Shown: positions 1 through 10,983 of the stretch, piece after piece
Layout: each line of letters opens with the position of its first letter
How positions within the stretch are numbered: the first letter of the stretch is position 1
Source: Myxococcota bacterium
GTDB lineage: Bacteria; Myxococcota_A; UBA9160; SMWR01
Direction: 5' to 3'
DNA: 64,000 nucleotides
NCBI GenBank assembly: GCA_039030075.1
Contig: JBCCEW010000011.1
Location: 103,378 to 167,377, forward strand
Notes under the pieces: model-generated
What the model saw: only the letters and a program-made list of their open reading frames with translations
What the model was told of the DNA's origin: nothing
Databases searched by the model: none
Position numbers and translations under genes: made by a program

Positions 1-581
1 TCGCACTGGGGGTCCTCGTGGCGATGTGCTGCGCGTGTGCGCAGCCGCCGACCGACCCGGGCACGTTCTTCCAGCTCACCCCCGAGAGCGCCCAGCATCG
101 CGCGGCCCAGACCCGTGAGTTCGAGACCCGCGACGAGACCGAGCTCTTGTCGGCCTCGGCCGCCGTGCTCCAGGACCTCGGCTTCCAGGTGTCGGAGAGC
201 GTGCGCGAGGTGGGCTTCCTGCGTGCCGCAAAGGAACGCGGCGCGCGCGAGTACGGACAGGAGATCCAGCGCGGGATCGTCTTCGTCCTGAGCCTCGCGC
301 TGTCGGCGGCCGGGCAGTCCAATGCCACCCAGGTGATTCCCGTCGATCTCCACCAGCAGATCAACGCCTCGCTGGTGACGCGTCCCATCGCCGCCGACGG
401 CTCCCGCTACGAGGTGCGGGTGCTCTTCTATCGCCTGGTGTGGAAGAGCGACGGGCAGAACGGTGATCAGCACATTCCAGCGGGCCAGCAGAAGATGGAG
501 ATGATCCGCGACCCGCTCATCTACCAGCAGTTCTTCGCCCGGCTCTCGAAGGCCGTCTTCCTCGAAGCGCACAAGATCTGA
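1..581 (+). CDS. Tandem paralogous lipoprotein 1 (5' end outside window)
   Basis: The reading frame is open from base 3, so the true start lies upstream of the window. The visible N-terminus reads ALGVLVAMCCACAQ, which looks like the end of a lipoprotein signal peptide with a Cys-rich lipobox. A GTG at 18 is available but would destroy the signal. The mature part is about 180 residues with no recognised family. It shares a motif with the next two genes: an R-F-x-T stretch, then LQDLGFQV, then a G-(F/L)-(L/V)-x-A-K/R segment, so the three are tandem duplicates. The second gene starts 11 bases downstream on the same strand. The function is unknown; an envelope location is inferred from the lipobox. 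Confidence 0.75.
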   Translation, partial: ALGVLVAMCCACAQPPTDPGTFFQLTPESAQHRAAQTREFETRDETELLSASAAVLQDLGFQVSESVREVGFLRAAKERGAREYGQEIQRGIVFVLSLALSAAGQSNATQVIPVDLHQQINASLVTRPIAADGSRYEVRVLFYRLVWKSDGQNGDQHIPAGQQKMEMIRDPLIYQQFFARLSKAVFLEAHKI

Positions 582-592
582 AAGGTCCGCCC

Positions 593-1033
593 ATGCGACG
601 CGCGACGTTCCGCCGCTTCCTGCCTCTCTTCGCCTCGGCTCTGCTGGGTTGGGGCTGCGCCTCGACACCCGAGCCCGCCCCGGACCTGCTCGCGCCTTCC
701 GAAGAGCAGATGAAGCTGCGCAGCTTCCAGACGCGCACCTTCGAGGTGAAGGACAAGAACCAGGCGATGCGCGGCGTCATCGCGGCACTCCAGGACCTCG
801 GCTTCATCATCGAGCGCGCGAACGAACCGCTCGGGCTGGTGACGGCGGCCCGCTTCGCCGAGCCCCGCTACTTCGACGTGCTGGGCATCACGGTAACGGT
901 GCGTCCCCAGAAGGGCGGCCAGATGCAGATCCGAGCGAACGCGATCTACAACAACGAACCCATCACCGACGCAAAGGTGTATCAGAACTTCTTCGCCACC
1001 CTCGAGCGCTCGCTCTTCATCGGGCGGAACTGA
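593..1033 (+). CDS. Tandem paralogous lipoprotein 2
   Basis: This 146-residue protein begins with a basic n-region (MRRATFRRF), a hydrophobic core and a lipobox ending in GWGC at about residue 22, so it should be lipidated and anchored in the envelope. The mature domain repeats the family motif of the flanking genes: SFQTRTFEV near residue 43, ALQDLGF near 64 and GLVTAARF near 82. It is the shortest of the three copies and lacks the longer middle segment of copy 1. The ATG start is 11 bases after the previous stop, and its own stop is 3 bases before the next GTG. The three are therefore very probably co-transcribed. No function is recognised. Confidence 0.8.
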   Translation: MRRATFRRFLPLFASALLGWGCASTPEPAPDLLAPSEEQMKLRSFQTRTFEVKDKNQAMRGVIAALQDLGFIIERANEPLGLVTAARFAEPRYFDVLGITVTVRPQKGGQMQIRANAIYNNEPITDAKVYQNFFATLERSLFIGRN

Positions 1034-1036
1034 CAC

Positions 1037-1624
1037 GTGCGGCGCCCTGCCCTGCTTCTGCTCGGCGCGCTCCTGTCCCTCGCGATGGCGGGCTGCGTGA
1101 CGCCGTACATGGCGCGCCACGAGATCGGCTGGAACTCGGCCGAACAGATCTGGGCTGCAGAAGCGAGCCAGGTCCGGGTACGCAACGCCCAGAGCCGCGT
1201 CTTCGACACGAGCGACAAGCAGCGCATGCTGCAGACCGTGGTCACGACCTTCCAGGACCTCGACTTCCAGGTCGAAGTCCTCGACACCGAGCTGGGCATC
1301 GTCTCGGGGAAGAAGTTCGTCGATCTCGAGCGGCGCGACATGGCCGACTACTTCCTCTACGACACCGAGAAGCTGGTGGTGTTCACGAAGGCGCTCCGCT
1401 CCTGGGGACCCTTCTATCACCGCAGCGACCTCGTGCGATTCACCGTGACCGTGCGTGAGCGCAGCGCCACTCAGCTGGTCGTACGCGCCTCGGCCCAGCA
1501 CTACCTGCGACCCATCGAAGACGCGGAGCCCTATCAGGCCTACTTCCGCACGCTCGAGAGTGCGCGCTTCCTGGAGCGTCAGCGCTCCGAGTCCGAGGCC
1601 GGCGCCACCTCACCGTCCTCGTAG
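1037..1624 (+). CDS. Tandem paralogous lipoprotein 3
   Basis: This 195-residue protein starts with GTG. It has a short signal peptide (MRRPALLLLGALLSLAM) and a lipobox MAGC at about residues 17-20. The mature region carries the shared family motif: SRVFDT, FQDLDFQVEV and GIVSGKKF. It is the third of three tandem paralogues. The last 46 bases overlap the end of the convergent secretin gene, so both reading frames use the same DNA at their 3' ends. The function is not recognised. Its position beside the secretin end of a pilus cluster may be incidental, because it lies on the opposite strand. Confidence 0.8.
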   Translation: MRRPALLLLGALLSLAMAGCVTPYMARHEIGWNSAEQIWAAEASQVRVRNAQSRVFDTSDKQRMLQTVVTTFQDLDFQVEVLDTELGIVSGKKFVDLERRDMADYFLYDTEKLVVFTKALRSWGPFYHRSDLVRFTVTVRERSATQLVVRASAQHYLRPIEDAEPYQAYFRTLESARFLERQRSESEAGATSPSS

Positions 1625-2949
1625 CCGCCCAGCGGCACGCCTCCGAGGTCCTGGGTGAGGGGGTTCACGGGGACGACCCGCTCGCTCCGTTCGACGCGCT
1701 CATCCGCCAGGTCGCGCTCGCTCCGCTCCGTGCGCTCGACGGCCGCGGGGTGGGCGTCGGCCGAGCGATCCACGATGTGCGCCGTGAGCAGCACGACCGT
1801 CTCCGTGTTGACGTCGACGGTCTCGGTTCGCTCGAAGACGCGACCGAAGATCGGGATGTCCATCATGAAGGGAATCCCCGTCCGCGTGTCCGTCTCGTTG
1901 TCGCGGATCAACCCGGCGATGAACGCGGTCTGGCCGTCGCGCGCGCGCAAGCGCGTGGTGACTTCGGTCGTGCGCTGCTGCGGGAGGCCGTCGAGGATGA
2001 AGCCGTTGCTCACCTCGGGGTGGATGTCCAGGACGATGCGACCGTCGCGGTCGACGGAGGCCGTGAAGCGCAGGATCACGCCGGACTCGAGGAACTCGAC
2101 GCTCTCGGTCGTGACCTGGTTGATCGTGGTCGTGACCCGGAAGCCCAAGCGATCCCCGATCACGACCTCGGCTTCTTCGTGTTCCACCGCGAGTAGCGTC
2201 GGGCTCGACAGCGTACGCACCCGGCCCTTCTCCGTGAGCGCCGTGAGCTGGATCTCGAGATCGCTGGTCATCAGATCGAAGAAGAGGCCCGGCGCGTCGG
2301 CGAACGCGAGATCGCGCGCGCCCACGGCGCCCTTCTCGAAGGTCGTCACCCAGTCGACGCCGATGGTCTCGTCCTCGTCGAGCTGCACCTCGAGGATCTT
2401 CGCCTCGATGAAGATCAAGCTCGGCTGGCGGTCGACCTCCGCGAGCAGCGCCTCGATCCGACGCTGGAACTCGGGAAGATCCTCGACCACCAGAAGTCGG
2501 CGATCGACGAGGACCGTCACCTCGCCGTAGCGCGACAGGTGCTTCTCGACGAGCTCGGCGACCCGCTCGGGATCCGAGTACTCGACCCTGAAGGAGCGGA
2601 TCTCGGTATTCCCCTGGGCGGAATCGCGGCCGGCTTCCTCCCGCGGGACGATCACGTAGGTCCCGTGGCGTCGCTCGGCCACCTGCCCTGCCGCATCGGC
2701 GATGGCGCGAATCGCGCGATCGACGGACACGTCGAAGAGGTTCACCGAGACCGTGGCCTCGACATCCTCGTGGAGGAGCACGTTCACACGCTCGGTGCGC
2801 GCGAGCATCTCGAACACTTCCTCGATCGGCGCTTCTCGCACGACGAGCGTCACGCGACCCGGCGCCTGCCGCTCGATCTGGATCGGCTCGGCCCACAGCG
2901 CCCCACCGACCCAACACGCGAGCACAAGGATGACGAGGAACCGTCTCAT
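1579..2949 (-). CDS. Secretin of an MSHA-like type IV pilus (MshL/PilQ family)
   Basis: This 456-residue secretin should form the outer-membrane ring through which the pilus fibre exits. A signal peptide (MRRFLVILVLACWVGGALWA) is followed by an STN-like domain (about residues 35-100, with the APIEEVFEML helix typical of secretin N-domains). Next come an N1-type segment and the C-terminal secretin domain (about 175-395) with IEAKILEV, the TLSSPTLL strand and the IPIFGRVF motif close to its end. The C-terminal tail is charged and rich in Glu/Arg. The ATG overlaps the stop of the preceding gene in an ATGA. It is the last gene of the pilus cluster and overlaps the convergent lipoprotein gene by 46 bases. 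At about 456 residues it is nearer MshL in size than the longer PilQ proteins. Confidence 0.93.
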   Translation of the reverse strand: MRRFLVILVLACWVGGALWAEPIQIERQAPGRVTLVVREAPIEEVFEMLARTERVNVLLHEDVEATVSVNLFDVSVDRAIRAIADAAGQVAERRHGTYVIVPREEAGRDSAQGNTEIRSFRVEYSDPERVAELVEKHLSRYGEVTVLVDRRLLVVEDLPEFQRRIEALLAEVDRQPSLIFIEAKILEVQLDEDETIGVDWVTTFEKGAVGARDLAFADAPGLFFDLMTSDLEIQLTALTEKGRVRTLSSPTLLAVEHEEAEVVIGDRLGFRVTTTINQVTTESVEFLESGVILRFTASVDRDGRIVLDIHPEVSNGFILDGLPQQRTTEVTTRLRARDGQTAFIAGLIRDNETDTRTGIPFMMDIPIFGRVFERTETVDVNTETVVLLTAHIVDRSADAHPAAVERTERSERDLADERVERSERVVPVNPLTQDLGGVPLGGYEDGEVAPASDSER

Positions 2950-3290
2950 CGCGACCTCGCCGGGGGCGAGACCGAGAGTCGGATCAAGCTCCCCCCATGC
3001 TCGAAGACCGCATCCCACTCGCCCACCTCGACGAGTCGGTATCCCCGGGTCGCTTCTCCCACCCGCAGGATCTCCCCACCCAGGTTGGCGAAACCGCCAT
3101 CGGCGCCGACCAGGGTCGCCTGCAGAACGGGCTGCCAGCCAGGCGCGGGAGCGCGTCCGTAACTGCCGCCCGAAGTCCCCGACTCGGCAGCGAGCGGGCG
3201 GAACGGATCGATGTGCAGAGTCGGCGCCTCTTCGGCCCCACTGCCCGAAGCCAGCACGAGTGCGATGCCGATCCATCGACCGCGGCGCAT
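2946..3290 (-). CDS. Pilus assembly protein, MshK/PilP-like
   Basis: This is a small protein of 114 residues with an N-terminal signal or anchor (MRRGRWIGIALVLASGSG). A short periplasmic domain (TLHIDPFRPL, then LQATLVGADGGFANLGGEILRVGE) resembles the beta-sandwich of PilP/GspC/MshK proteins. Members of this family link the inner-membrane alignment complex to the secretin. The position between PilO and the secretin matches the mshK place in MSHA operons. The ATG overlaps the PilO stop (TGATG), and its own stop overlaps the secretin start (ATGA), so translation is probably coupled. The sequence alone is weakly conserved, so the call leans on gene order. Confidence 0.75.
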   Translation of the reverse strand: MRRGRWIGIALVLASGSGAEEAPTLHIDPFRPLAAESGTSGGSYGRAPAPGWQPVLQATLVGADGGFANLGGEILRVGEATRGYRLVEVGEWDAVFEHGGSLIRLSVSPPARSR

Positions 3291-3871
3291 CACGACGCGC
3301 GTTCCGTCGGTCGATACGAGGCCAATCGCACACTGAGGCGAACTCCGCCGGCCTCGCCACGAGGCACCAGGCCGAACTCGTTCACGACCAGCGGGCGCAG
3401 CTCGACTTCGAGTTCGTTCAACCACGCGAAGAGTGCGAAGAACTCACCCGTCGCTTCCACCTCGTAGATGTGCTCGTCGAAGCTCATCACGCTGCGGCTC
3501 GGGCCCGGGTTCACACCGACGAGGTCGACCGCATAGCGGCCCGAGATCGCGTCGAGGCGCTCGATGATGTAGGACTCGGTCTTCTCCGCGGGGAGCTCGG
3601 CCAAGCCGCCGAAGAGCCGATCGCGCGCCGCGACGACGTGGGCCTCGGTGTCGACGATCGTCGCGTCGAGACGCGACACCTCGGCACGAATCGATTCGAC
3701 GCTCACGCTCGGGTCCTGACGCGCCAACGCCTGGAGGCGTGCGAGCGGACCGCGCACGAGCAGCGCGTAGCCGAGCGTCGTGGCGACGGCGACCACACCC
3801 AACAGCACGATCCGCCGCTCGCGATCCGAGAGCGCGCCCACCCGCTCGGCTACCCGGGAGAGAAACTCCAT
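3290..3871 (-). CDS. Pilus assembly protein PilO-like (MshJ position)
   Basis: The protein has 193 residues with one membrane helix near the N-terminus (about residues 24-42, RIVLLGVVAVATTLGYALLV). A coiled-coil-prone stretch (about 45-110) and a small C-terminal ferredoxin-like domain follow. This is the usual architecture of PilO/GspM-type proteins, which form the inner-membrane alignment platform with PilN and PilP. It starts 4 bases after the PilN stop, and its stop overlaps the start of the PilP/MshK-like gene. PilO sequences diverge quickly, so the assignment rests on topology, size and position. Confidence 0.85.
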   Translation of the reverse strand: MEFLSRVAERVGALSDRERRIVLLGVVAVATTLGYALLVRGPLARLQALARQDPSVSVESIRAEVSRLDATIVDTEAHVVAARDRLFGGLAELPAEKTESYIIERLDAISGRYAVDLVGVNPGPSRSVMSFDEHIYEVEATGEFFALFAWLNELEVELRPLVVNEFGLVPRGEAGGVRLSVRLASYRPTERAS

Positions 3872-3875
3872 GGCG

Positions 3876-4523
3876 TCAGGCGCCCGTCCGCACGACCACG
3901 GCGAGCTCGAAGTCGATTGCGCTCGCGAGGGTCGCGGGGTTGGCGCGGGTCTGCACGACCCGCACGTTCTCGATCAACGGCTCATCGACCAGACGGCTGA
4001 CGAAACCGGCCAGGGTGGCGTGATCCCGAGCGCGCCCCTGGATCTCCATGTGGGTTTCGAGGCGCCAGGCCCGGTTCTCGCCCTCGCCTTCCTCCTCGAG
4101 GGGCACGACCAGGAAGTAGCCCTGTCGCGTGGGCTTCGCGCCGGCGTTCACGACCTGACCGGCCCGGCGGAACGACCAGTCGCGAAAGTGGATTCCCTGG
4201 GCGAGCGAACGGTCGACCGCAAAGAAGACCTGCGTGCTCTGTACGCCTCCGCGCAGTCCGTCGAGGATCGTGAGCTGGCGCCGAGAGTGGGCGCGCTCCG
4301 CTTCCAGCAGGTCGAGCCGCTGCCGGCGTTCCAAGGCCATCGCCTCGGCGGCATCGAGCGCCTGGATCTCTGCCCTCCGGGACGTCTCCAGGCTACCGAT
4401 CGCCCAGCGCGTACCCGCGAGGCACACGCCGACGAGCGCCAGCACCAGGGCGGTGAGGCGCAGCGCCGCGCGGCCCCGAAGCCGGGCCCGGTACTCGGTG
4501 GGCACGAGGTCGAGCGTGTTCAT
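3876..4523 (-). CDS. Pilus assembly protein PilN-like
   Basis: The protein has 215 residues. A short cytoplasmic N-terminus (MNTLDLVPTEYR) resembles the conserved INLLP-type PilN tail that docks on PilM. It is followed by a single membrane helix (about 23-46), a long helical segment rich in Arg, Glu and Ala (about 50-95) and a C-terminal periplasmic domain. PilN bridges the cytoplasmic PilM ring and periplasmic PilO. The ATG overlaps the PilM stop as ATGA, supporting coupled translation. A much longer open frame extends upstream but runs across PilM in another frame and is not the gene. Confidence 0.87.
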   Translation of the reverse strand: MNTLDLVPTEYRARLRGRAALRLTALVLALVGVCLAGTRWAIGSLETSRRAEIQALDAAEAMALERRQRLDLLEAERAHSRRQLTILDGLRGGVQSTQVFFAVDRSLAQGIHFRDWSFRRAGQVVNAGAKPTRQGYFLVVPLEEEGEGENRAWRLETHMEIQGRARDHATLAGFVSRLVDEPLIENVRVVQTRANPATLASAIDFELAVVVRTGA

Positions 4524-5599
4524 GCGGCGCTCCCGCGCAGGGCCAAGCCGAGCGCCACCGACAGGTCGCCCTGGGGTTCGGCGATGCCCCCCGGAATCGC
4601 ACTGGTCGGTTCGAGGACCTCCGTCCGAACCGACAACAACTCTCCGACCCACGCTGCGAGGCCCGGCCAGGACGCGGGACGGCCGAGCAGCAGGACCCGA
4701 TCGAGCCCGGCTCCCCGGCACTGGGACGCGACGTACACACCGGCACGCTGAATGTCTTCGACGAGCGCCTCGCCGAGCGGCGTCAAGATCTCCGCGACGG
4801 CTCTTGCGACCTCGGCATCGGAACCCGGTGCCTGCACGAGATTCTGAGAGGCGTTCGCGCCGCCGAACCCGAAGCGGTCGAGAATCTCCGACGCGGTCCT
4901 CCGGTCGACCTCCAGGCCCTTCGAGAGAGCCGCGAGGAAGGCGTCCTCGCCCAGGTCGATCGTGCGGAAGAGCACGAGGCGCCGACCCGACTGCACGAGC
5001 AGGTCGCTGCGTGTCGGGAGGACGCGGATCGCCACCACGGTCTCGCGTTCGCCGAGGAAGCCGGTCTCGGAGAGCAGGCGATGCAGCGCCAGCGGCGGAA
5101 TCTCGAGCGCTTCGACGTCGAGGCCGCTCGCATGGAGGTTCTCGAGGTGGCGGAGCGCGACGCGCTTCGGAGCGACTGCGGCCAACACGGAGCGTTCGGC
5201 CTGGTTCTCCGTGGCCGCGCGCAGCGTCAGGTAGTCGACCACGTAGTTCTCGATCGACTCTTCGACGCGCTCGTCGATCAGATTCAACACCGTCTCCGAC
5301 TCGTCCGTCGCCTCTTCGGGCTCGAAGTTCAAGACCAACAAGCGCGTGCGTTCCTCGGGCAACACGGTGACGACCCGACGGCCGCGGCAACCCGCCTCGC
5401 GAAGCAGCCCCTTCAGCTCGGACGGATCGGCGAGCTCGGCGTCCGAACGCCGCTCGAAGACCCCTCCCACATGGAGACCCTTGCGCTGCTCCCCATGGAC
5501 CTGCGCGACGCGTACCTCGTGGGGCGTCACCTCGAGTCCGATCGGGCCGTACTCCGCCCCGTGAGCGGGACGGCGCAGCCAGCGCGGCGGCCAACTCAC
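4520..5599 (-). CDS. Pilus assembly protein PilM-like (MshI position)
   Basis: This 359-residue protein is of the actin-like PilM/MshI family and should form a cytoplasmic ring around the pilus motor. The N-terminal strand-turn-strand GPIGLEVTPHEVRVAQV corresponds to the first phosphate-binding loop of the actin fold. Later segments VVAIRVLPTRSDLLV and LDRVLLLGRPASWPGL match the second repeat. The start chosen is GTG at 5599, with an AAGG about 10 bases upstream. Longer in-frame extensions would run into the pilin gene. It follows the major pilin by 134 bases and overlaps PilN by 4. The exact start is less certain than the family. Confidence 0.85.
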   Translation of the reverse strand: MSWPPRWLRRPAHGAEYGPIGLEVTPHEVRVAQVHGEQRKGLHVGGVFERRSDAELADPSELKGLLREAGCRGRRVVTVLPEERTRLLVLNFEPEEATDESETVLNLIDERVEESIENYVVDYLTLRAATENQAERSVLAAVAPKRVALRHLENLHASGLDVEALEIPPLALHRLLSETGFLGERETVVAIRVLPTRSDLLVQSGRRLVLFRTIDLGEDAFLAALSKGLEVDRRTASEILDRFGFGGANASQNLVQAPGSDAEVARAVAEILTPLGEALVEDIQRAGVYVASQCRGAGLDRVLLLGRPASWPGLAAWVGELLSVRTEVLEPTSAIPGGIAEPQGDLSVALGLALRGSAA

Positions 5600-5733
5600 G
5601 GACGCCGGCCTTGGTGGGATGACATCGGGTTCGCTTCCGAAGACTCGGGGCGCGATGCCCGCTCTACCGGCCCCACCCGAGGGTCGGCTCCCGTCTGGCG
5701 CACGACAGCAGCGCTCCGGTCGAACGCCGTGGA

Positions 5734-6231
5734 TCAGCGATCGTCGTAGCCGGTGTGGTTCATCACCAGCTGACCGGTGACGGTATCGAAGAGCCATCCC
5801 CCGGTGGTGCCTGCGGAGGCCAGCGGCAATGAGCCCGTGGTCACGATCGCGACGGTCGCGACGTTGTTGATCGGGTCCGGTGGCATGCTGCTTCGCGTGA
5901 GATAGGGGCCGTAGATGTGCGTCGCCGTCTGCGTCGCGTTCGATGCCCCGTCGGCGTTCGTGAACGTCGTGAGCTGGGTGATGAACGCCGCCTCGCTGCC
6001 CGCCGCGTTCGTGCCATCGCCGTTCGCGCCGGGGAACTCACCGTGCTGCTGGTTGTAGAGAGCCACCGCGGCGCGCAGGTTCCGAAGATTCGAATCCAGC
6101 GCGGCGAGCTTCGCGTCGTCGGTCGTCGCAACGAACTGCGGAACGACGATCGCCGCCAGGATCGCCAGGATGATCACGACGATCAGAAGTTCGACCAGCG
6201 TGAAGCCCTTTCGAACGGCTGCGCTTCGCAT
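5734..6231 (-). CDS. Major type IV (MSHA-like) pilin precursor
   Basis: This is a prepilin of 165 residues. The leader MRSAAVRKG is cut by prepilin peptidase before FTLVELLIVV, with Glu at +5 and the long hydrophobic N-helix (about residues 10-35) that packs in the fibre core. The globular domain contains LRNLRAAVALYNQQHGEFPG, typical of MshA/GspG-type pilins, but no Cys pair. Three in-frame ATGs lie close together. The one at 6231 is preferred because GGGGAG sits about 7 bases upstream. It is separated from its neighbours by 135 bases upstream and 134 downstream, so it may have its own transcript, as expected for an abundant subunit. Confidence 0.93.
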   Translation of the reverse strand: MRSAAVRKGFTLVELLIVVIILAILAAIVVPQFVATTDDAKLAALDSNLRNLRAAVALYNQQHGEFPGANGDGTNAAGSEAAFITQLTTFTNADGASNATQTATHIYGPYLTRSSMPPDPINNVATVAIVTTGSLPLASAGTTGGWLFDTVTGQLVMNHTGYDDR

Positions 6232-6366
6232 CTGCATTCTCCCCATCTTCGAAGCCGCCGCCCGAGACCTCTGCGAGTGGCGTTTCAATCTGAAATGTCC
6301 CGTGCTTCCCGAGACTTGGATCGTTTTGTGATTCGGAGCACAGCAGCACTAACTTGATACAGCGAA
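6232..6366 (-). promoter_or_regulatory. Leader/upstream region of the major pilin gene
   Basis: This 135-base gap precedes the major pilin within an otherwise tightly packed cluster. It is more AT-rich than its surroundings and holds a small perfect palindrome (TTTCA-ATC-TGAAA at 6283-6295). A Shine-Dalgarno-like GGGGAG lies next to the start. I looked for a sigma-54 site (GG-N10-GC type) and did not find a convincing one. A dedicated pilin promoter here is plausible but not proven by a clear -35/-10 pair. Confidence 0.4.
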
Positions 6367-7491
6367 CTACCGAACCGTCGTCGACAGCTTGAAGATCGGC
6401 AGGATCAGCGAGCTGACGATGATCCCGACGACGACGCCCATCACCGCGAGCATCATGGGCTCGATCAGCTTCGAGATCACGTTCAGCTTCCGCTTCCATT
6501 CGCGTTCGTAGAAGTCGGCCATGCGCCCCATCACGGTCGCCAACTCACCGGATTCCTCGCCCGTCTCGATCATCTGGGCAACCAACGGAGGGACGAAGTC
6601 AGCCTCGGTGAATCCGACGGCAACGCCTCGACCCTCCTGAACCGAGCTCTCCAGTCCGAGCACGAAGCTTCGGAACTCGGGGCTCCCGACGACGTCGCGA
6701 CAGGAGCGCAGGGCTTCGAGCATGGGAACGCCGTTGGCGAGGCCGAGGCTCATGACGTGCATGAACTGGACGAGTCGGTAGAGAACGGCGAGTTCGCGCA
6801 CGACGGGGAGCCGCGTGAGCGCGCGATCGGCCCAGCGCTTCCCGGCCGGTCGCGTCAGCGCTTGCCATGCGACGACCGAGAGACCCACGCTCGCCACCAG
6901 GAACGCCCATGCGTGCTGACGCAGCGCCTCGCTGGCGCCCATCAGCCAGCGCGTCGTCACCGGGAGCTGGTCCCAGATGAGGACGAACATCTCGCCGAAC
7001 TTCGGGAACACGACGATCAGGACGAAGCCCACGACGGCAACGGAGAACAGGGCCAGGAACGCCGGGTACGAGAACGCCGAGAACAGGGTCGAACGCAGCT
7101 CCTGGCGCTTCTCGTCGAGGTCGCGGAGACGCTCGAGCACTTCGGACAGGAAGCCACCGCTCTCACCGGCGGCGACGACGCTCACGAACGAAGGCGGAAA
7201 GGACTCGGGGTTTCGCGCGAGCGCCTGGGAGAAGCTCAGCCCGCCCTCGACGCCCTCCTGGAGGTCGCGAATCACGCTCTCCATACCGCCGTGGCCCGCC
7301 TGCTCTTCGAGCGCGCGCAAGCTCGCGTGGAGGCCGTTCCCCGTCCCGAGCAGCAGCGCGAGGCGCTCGGTGAAGAAGATGCGATCGCGATCCGTCACGC
7401 GCTCGGACGTGAGCTCGATGGATCCGATCTCGCGGAGCCGGTCACCCCAGTCCGTGCTGGAGCGCGCTGCTTGGGCACGTTCGATCGGCAC
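6367..7491 (-). CDS. mshG: Pilus inner-membrane platform protein, PilC/GspF/MshG family
   Basis: This polytopic protein of 374 residues carries two GspF domains. Each has the helical cytoplasmic part followed by membrane helices (about residues 145-170, 190-215 and 345-370). The signature G-E-x-S-G motif appears in both halves as AAGESGGFLSEVL and IETGEESGELATVM. It is the membrane platform on which the extension ATPase acts. A GTG start follows the ATPase stop by 2 bases, so the pair is coupled as in MSHA and type II secretion operons. The length and motifs are normal for the family. Confidence 0.95.
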   Translation of the reverse strand: MPIERAQAARSSTDWGDRLREIGSIELTSERVTDRDRIFFTERLALLLGTGNGLHASLRALEEQAGHGGMESVIRDLQEGVEGGLSFSQALARNPESFPPSFVSVVAAGESGGFLSEVLERLRDLDEKRQELRSTLFSAFSYPAFLALFSVAVVGFVLIVVFPKFGEMFVLIWDQLPVTTRWLMGASEALRQHAWAFLVASVGLSVVAWQALTRPAGKRWADRALTRLPVVRELAVLYRLVQFMHVMSLGLANGVPMLEALRSCRDVVGSPEFRSFVLGLESSVQEGRGVAVGFTEADFVPPLVAQMIETGEESGELATVMGRMADFYEREWKRKLNVISKLIEPMMLAVMGVVVGIIVSSLILPIFKLSTTVR

Positions 7492-7493
7492 GG

Positions 7494-9519
<2,026 letters not shown>

Positions 9520-9527
<8 letters not shown>

Positions 9528-10983
9528 CGGAGAGGTCGAATTCCGACGCCTTGCTCGCCACCACCTGTTCGAAGACCTCGACCAGACGCGGATCCAGCTG
9601 GTTGCCCGCCGCCTCCCGGATGACCTTCATCGCGTCCCCGTGCGACGTCGCGGCCCGATACGAGCGCGAGCTGGTCAGCGCGTCGTAGGTATCCGCGATC
9701 GAAACCACCCGCGCTTCGACCGGGATCTGCTCGCCCGACAAACCCTTCGGGTAGCCGTTGCCGTCGAAGCGCTCGTGGTGGTGACGCGCCGCGCGGAGCG
9801 AAGCTTCTCCGAGATACTCGATGTGCCGCAGGATCTCGTAGCTGCGCTCGGCGTGGGTCTTGATCATCGTGTATTCGTCGTCGTCGAGCTTGCCGGCCTT
9901 GCAGATGATCGCGTCCGGGATCCCGATCTTGCCGATGTCGTGGAGCAGGGCTCCCCAAGAAACGCCCTCGACCGTCTCGGCGTGGAGGTCCGCTGCCATG
10001 GCCAGGGAGACGGATCCTTTCTGGACGCGCTCCGAGTGGCCGCGTGTGTACGGGTCCTTCGCCTCGATGGCCTCGATGAGAGACGCCGCGATCTGCTCTC
10101 CGAAGCGCTGCAGTGAGCCCAGGACTCCCTGGTTCTCGATCATGATGGCCGTCTGGCTTGCGATCGCCGCGCAGAGGTTGCGGTCCCCGTTGGTGAACTC
10201 GGGCTGATCGCACTGTCGCATCACGACGAGCATGGCCGCGTCACGCCCAGATCGCGTCGCCGGACACGCGAGCATGCGATACGGCATGTTGGCGAGGAGA
10301 TACTGCCGACGCGGGTCCTTCTCGTCGTTCAGCACCACGGGTGCGCCACCCTGCACGGCGAAGCGGTACAGATCGCCGCGCATTGCGGTCAGCAGCAGGT
10401 CGAGGTTCGGCGTCGCCCGGGTCGGGTGCTTCGCGACGATGGGCGCCTTGCGCTCGGCGATGACCAGCGCGGCCAGGTCGATCTCGAGCCGGGAAACGAG
10501 ATTCTCGAGCAGGGCTTGTGCGGCTGCGGTTCCCCCGTCGAACGTGCGCGAATGGGAGTCCATCGAGTAGAGGAGGTTCAGCTCCTCGTAGCGGAGGCTC
10601 AGTTCCTCGGCGAGCGAATCCGCCTCGAGCCCCAGCTCGAGACGCTCGCTGAGCTCCCGGGCGACGTCCTCCAGAACCCCGTGGATCCGTTCGTTCTCCG
10701 TCGCATCGATCGGAGCCGACAAGTGAAGCACGAGCCACCCGAGCGACTGCAGCTCGGCGGGGATCTCGACCGCGACGGCATGATGATCGGCGCAGACCCG
10801 GGTCAGGTCGCCCCCGTCGGCGAGATGCTCCCCGAGCTGGCGGAGCGCCGCGAACCCCTCTCGCGAGGATGCCCAGCGGACGTTTCCCGCGGCATCCACA
10901 TGCGCGACGACGCTGGGGCCACGTGCAATCGCCGCGAGGATGCGCGCCGGGCGCTCGAAGAGCTTCGCAGGGATCTTCGTCAT
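9520..10983 (-). CDS. GAF-like + HD-GYP domain c-di-GMP phosphodiesterase
   Basis: This protein has 487 residues. The N-terminal third is unassigned, with a helical linker around 105-140. A GAF-like sensor domain lies at about 140-290. The HD-GYP domain (about 300-480) retains its signatures: HSERV (His316), LLHDIGKIGIPD (HD at 348-349), HHHERFDGNGYPKGL (GYP at 410-412) and IADTYDAL. HD-GYP enzymes hydrolyse c-di-GMP to pGpG/GMP with two or three metal ions. All expected ligands are visible, so it is probably active. It is translationally coupled to the response regulator upstream (ATGA) and overlaps the ATPase start downstream, which itself has a c-di-GMP-sensing domain. Confidence 0.93.

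Noticed and set aside
6232..6366. Sigma-54 promoter for the major pilin
   Set aside because: Pilin genes are often RpoN-dependent, so I searched for GG-N10-GC patterns. The best candidate (around GGGAAGCACGGGACAT on the minus strand) lacks the TGGC and TTGC cores.
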